A DNA stretch of 22,976 nucleotides from JBFKMV01 sp041629655 (GTDB taxonomy: Bacteria; Acidobacteriota; Polarisedimenticolia; Polarisedimenticolales; Polarisedimenticolaceae). Location of the stretch: the NCBI GenBank assembly GCA_041629655.1, contig JBFKMV010000065.1:1-22976 (forward strand), given 5' to 3'. Position numbers and translations under genes: made by a program. This document shows, in pieces, positions 22,681-22,976 of this stretch; position 1 is the stretch's first letter, and every line of letters begins with the position of its first letter. The notes beneath the pieces were generated by a model. It was not told the DNA's origin, made no database searches, and was given only the letters and a program-made list of their open reading frames with translations.

Positions 22681-22976
22681 GTGCAGGCCTTCCTCGTGCT
22701 GTCGCTGCTCGGGCTGGTCGTCGCGCTGCTGATCACGGAGCGGCTGCGGCCGGATATCGTGTCGATGCTGGCGCTGGCGGGGCTGGTGGCGCTGCGCATC
22801 CTGCCCACCGACCAGGCGCTGTCCGGCTTTTCGAATCCCGCCACGGTGACCGTGGCGTGCATGTTCGTGCTCAGCGCGGGACTCCAGGCCAGCGGGCTGG
22901 TGCGGCTGATCGGGGACCGCGTGCTGCGCCACGGCCCGGCGAGCGAGACGGGCCTGCTGCTGTTGCTGGTGCTGAC
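22681..22976 (+). CDS. SLC13-family transporter, N-terminal part
   Basis: Partial, 98 codons before the window ends. The GTG start follows AAGGAGG with 4 bases between. Hydrophobic segments lie at about 3-16, 24-39, 53-70 and near the cut end. The stretch ALSGFSNPATVTVACMFVLS (45-64) is characteristic of SLC13/DASS-type permeases (sodium- or proton-coupled sulfate, citrate or dicarboxylate carriers), which typically open with this scoop motif in the inner membrane. Many bacterial members of this type carry TrkA-C domains further on, which cannot be checked here. Substrate is unknown. Confidence 0.82.
   Translation, partial: MQAFLVLSLLGLVVALLITERLRPDIVSMLALAGLVALRILPTDQALSGFSNPATVTVACMFVLSAGLQASGLVRLIGDRVLRHGPASETGLLLLLVL

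Noticed and set aside
1..22976. CRISPR array, insertion sequence, tRNA or rRNA genes, prophage
   Set aside because: No regularly spaced repeats, transposase motifs, cloverleaf sequences or phage genes were seen on either strand; gaps are too short to hide them.

Overview
This is a GC-rich, gene-dense window from a Gram-negative bacterium. The best guess at lineage is Acidobacteriota or a close relative. The grounds are a gene of the VWFA-related family that is characteristic of acidobacteria (15838-17160), several exported proteins with Ig/lamin-tail-like or TIG-like C-termini, a mixture of ATG, GTG and TTG starts, and strong GGAGG-type ribosome sites. No rRNA, tRNA, CRISPR array or insertion sequence was seen. 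Every gap between genes is under 230 bases.

Layout, left to right. (1) 31-849, minus: exported lamin-tail-like protein behind a plausible promoter. (2) 993-2404, minus: a two-gene membrane operon, a polytopic protein followed by a DUF2752 protein with a 4-base ATGA overlap. (3) 2564-4614, plus: an exported metzincin-like zinc metalloprotease followed by a 43-codon-scale small ORF with a near-perfect ribosome site. (4) 4682-7027, minus: an exported DUF6351 protein with a GGSGG nucleophile-like motif. (5) 7251-15782, minus: an efflux cluster in the transcription order TonB-like protein, RND permease, lipoprotein adaptor, second RND permease. No outer-membrane channel gene is present. (6) 15838-18697, plus: a tight three-gene unit encoding a VWFA-related exported protein with a degenerate metal site, a small beta-barrel-like protein and an unrecognised exported protein. 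(7) 18711-20879, minus: a periplasmic Mip/FkpA-like prolyl isomerase, a SlyD-like prolyl isomerase and a multi-pass membrane protein. (8) 21046-22575, minus: a lipase-like alpha/beta hydrolase with a large uncharacterised C-terminal region. (9) 22681 to the window end, plus: the start of an SLC13-type transporter.

The common theme is the cell envelope: export, efflux, periplasmic folding and secreted hydrolases. The best candidate for an undescribed system is the three-gene unit at 15838-18697. Its genes are nearly fused and all three products carry export signals. It diverges from the TonB-like gene across only 55 bases. The second is the efflux cluster, where one adaptor lies between two quite different RND permeases. 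All functional statements rest on reading motifs by eye; no homology search was run.
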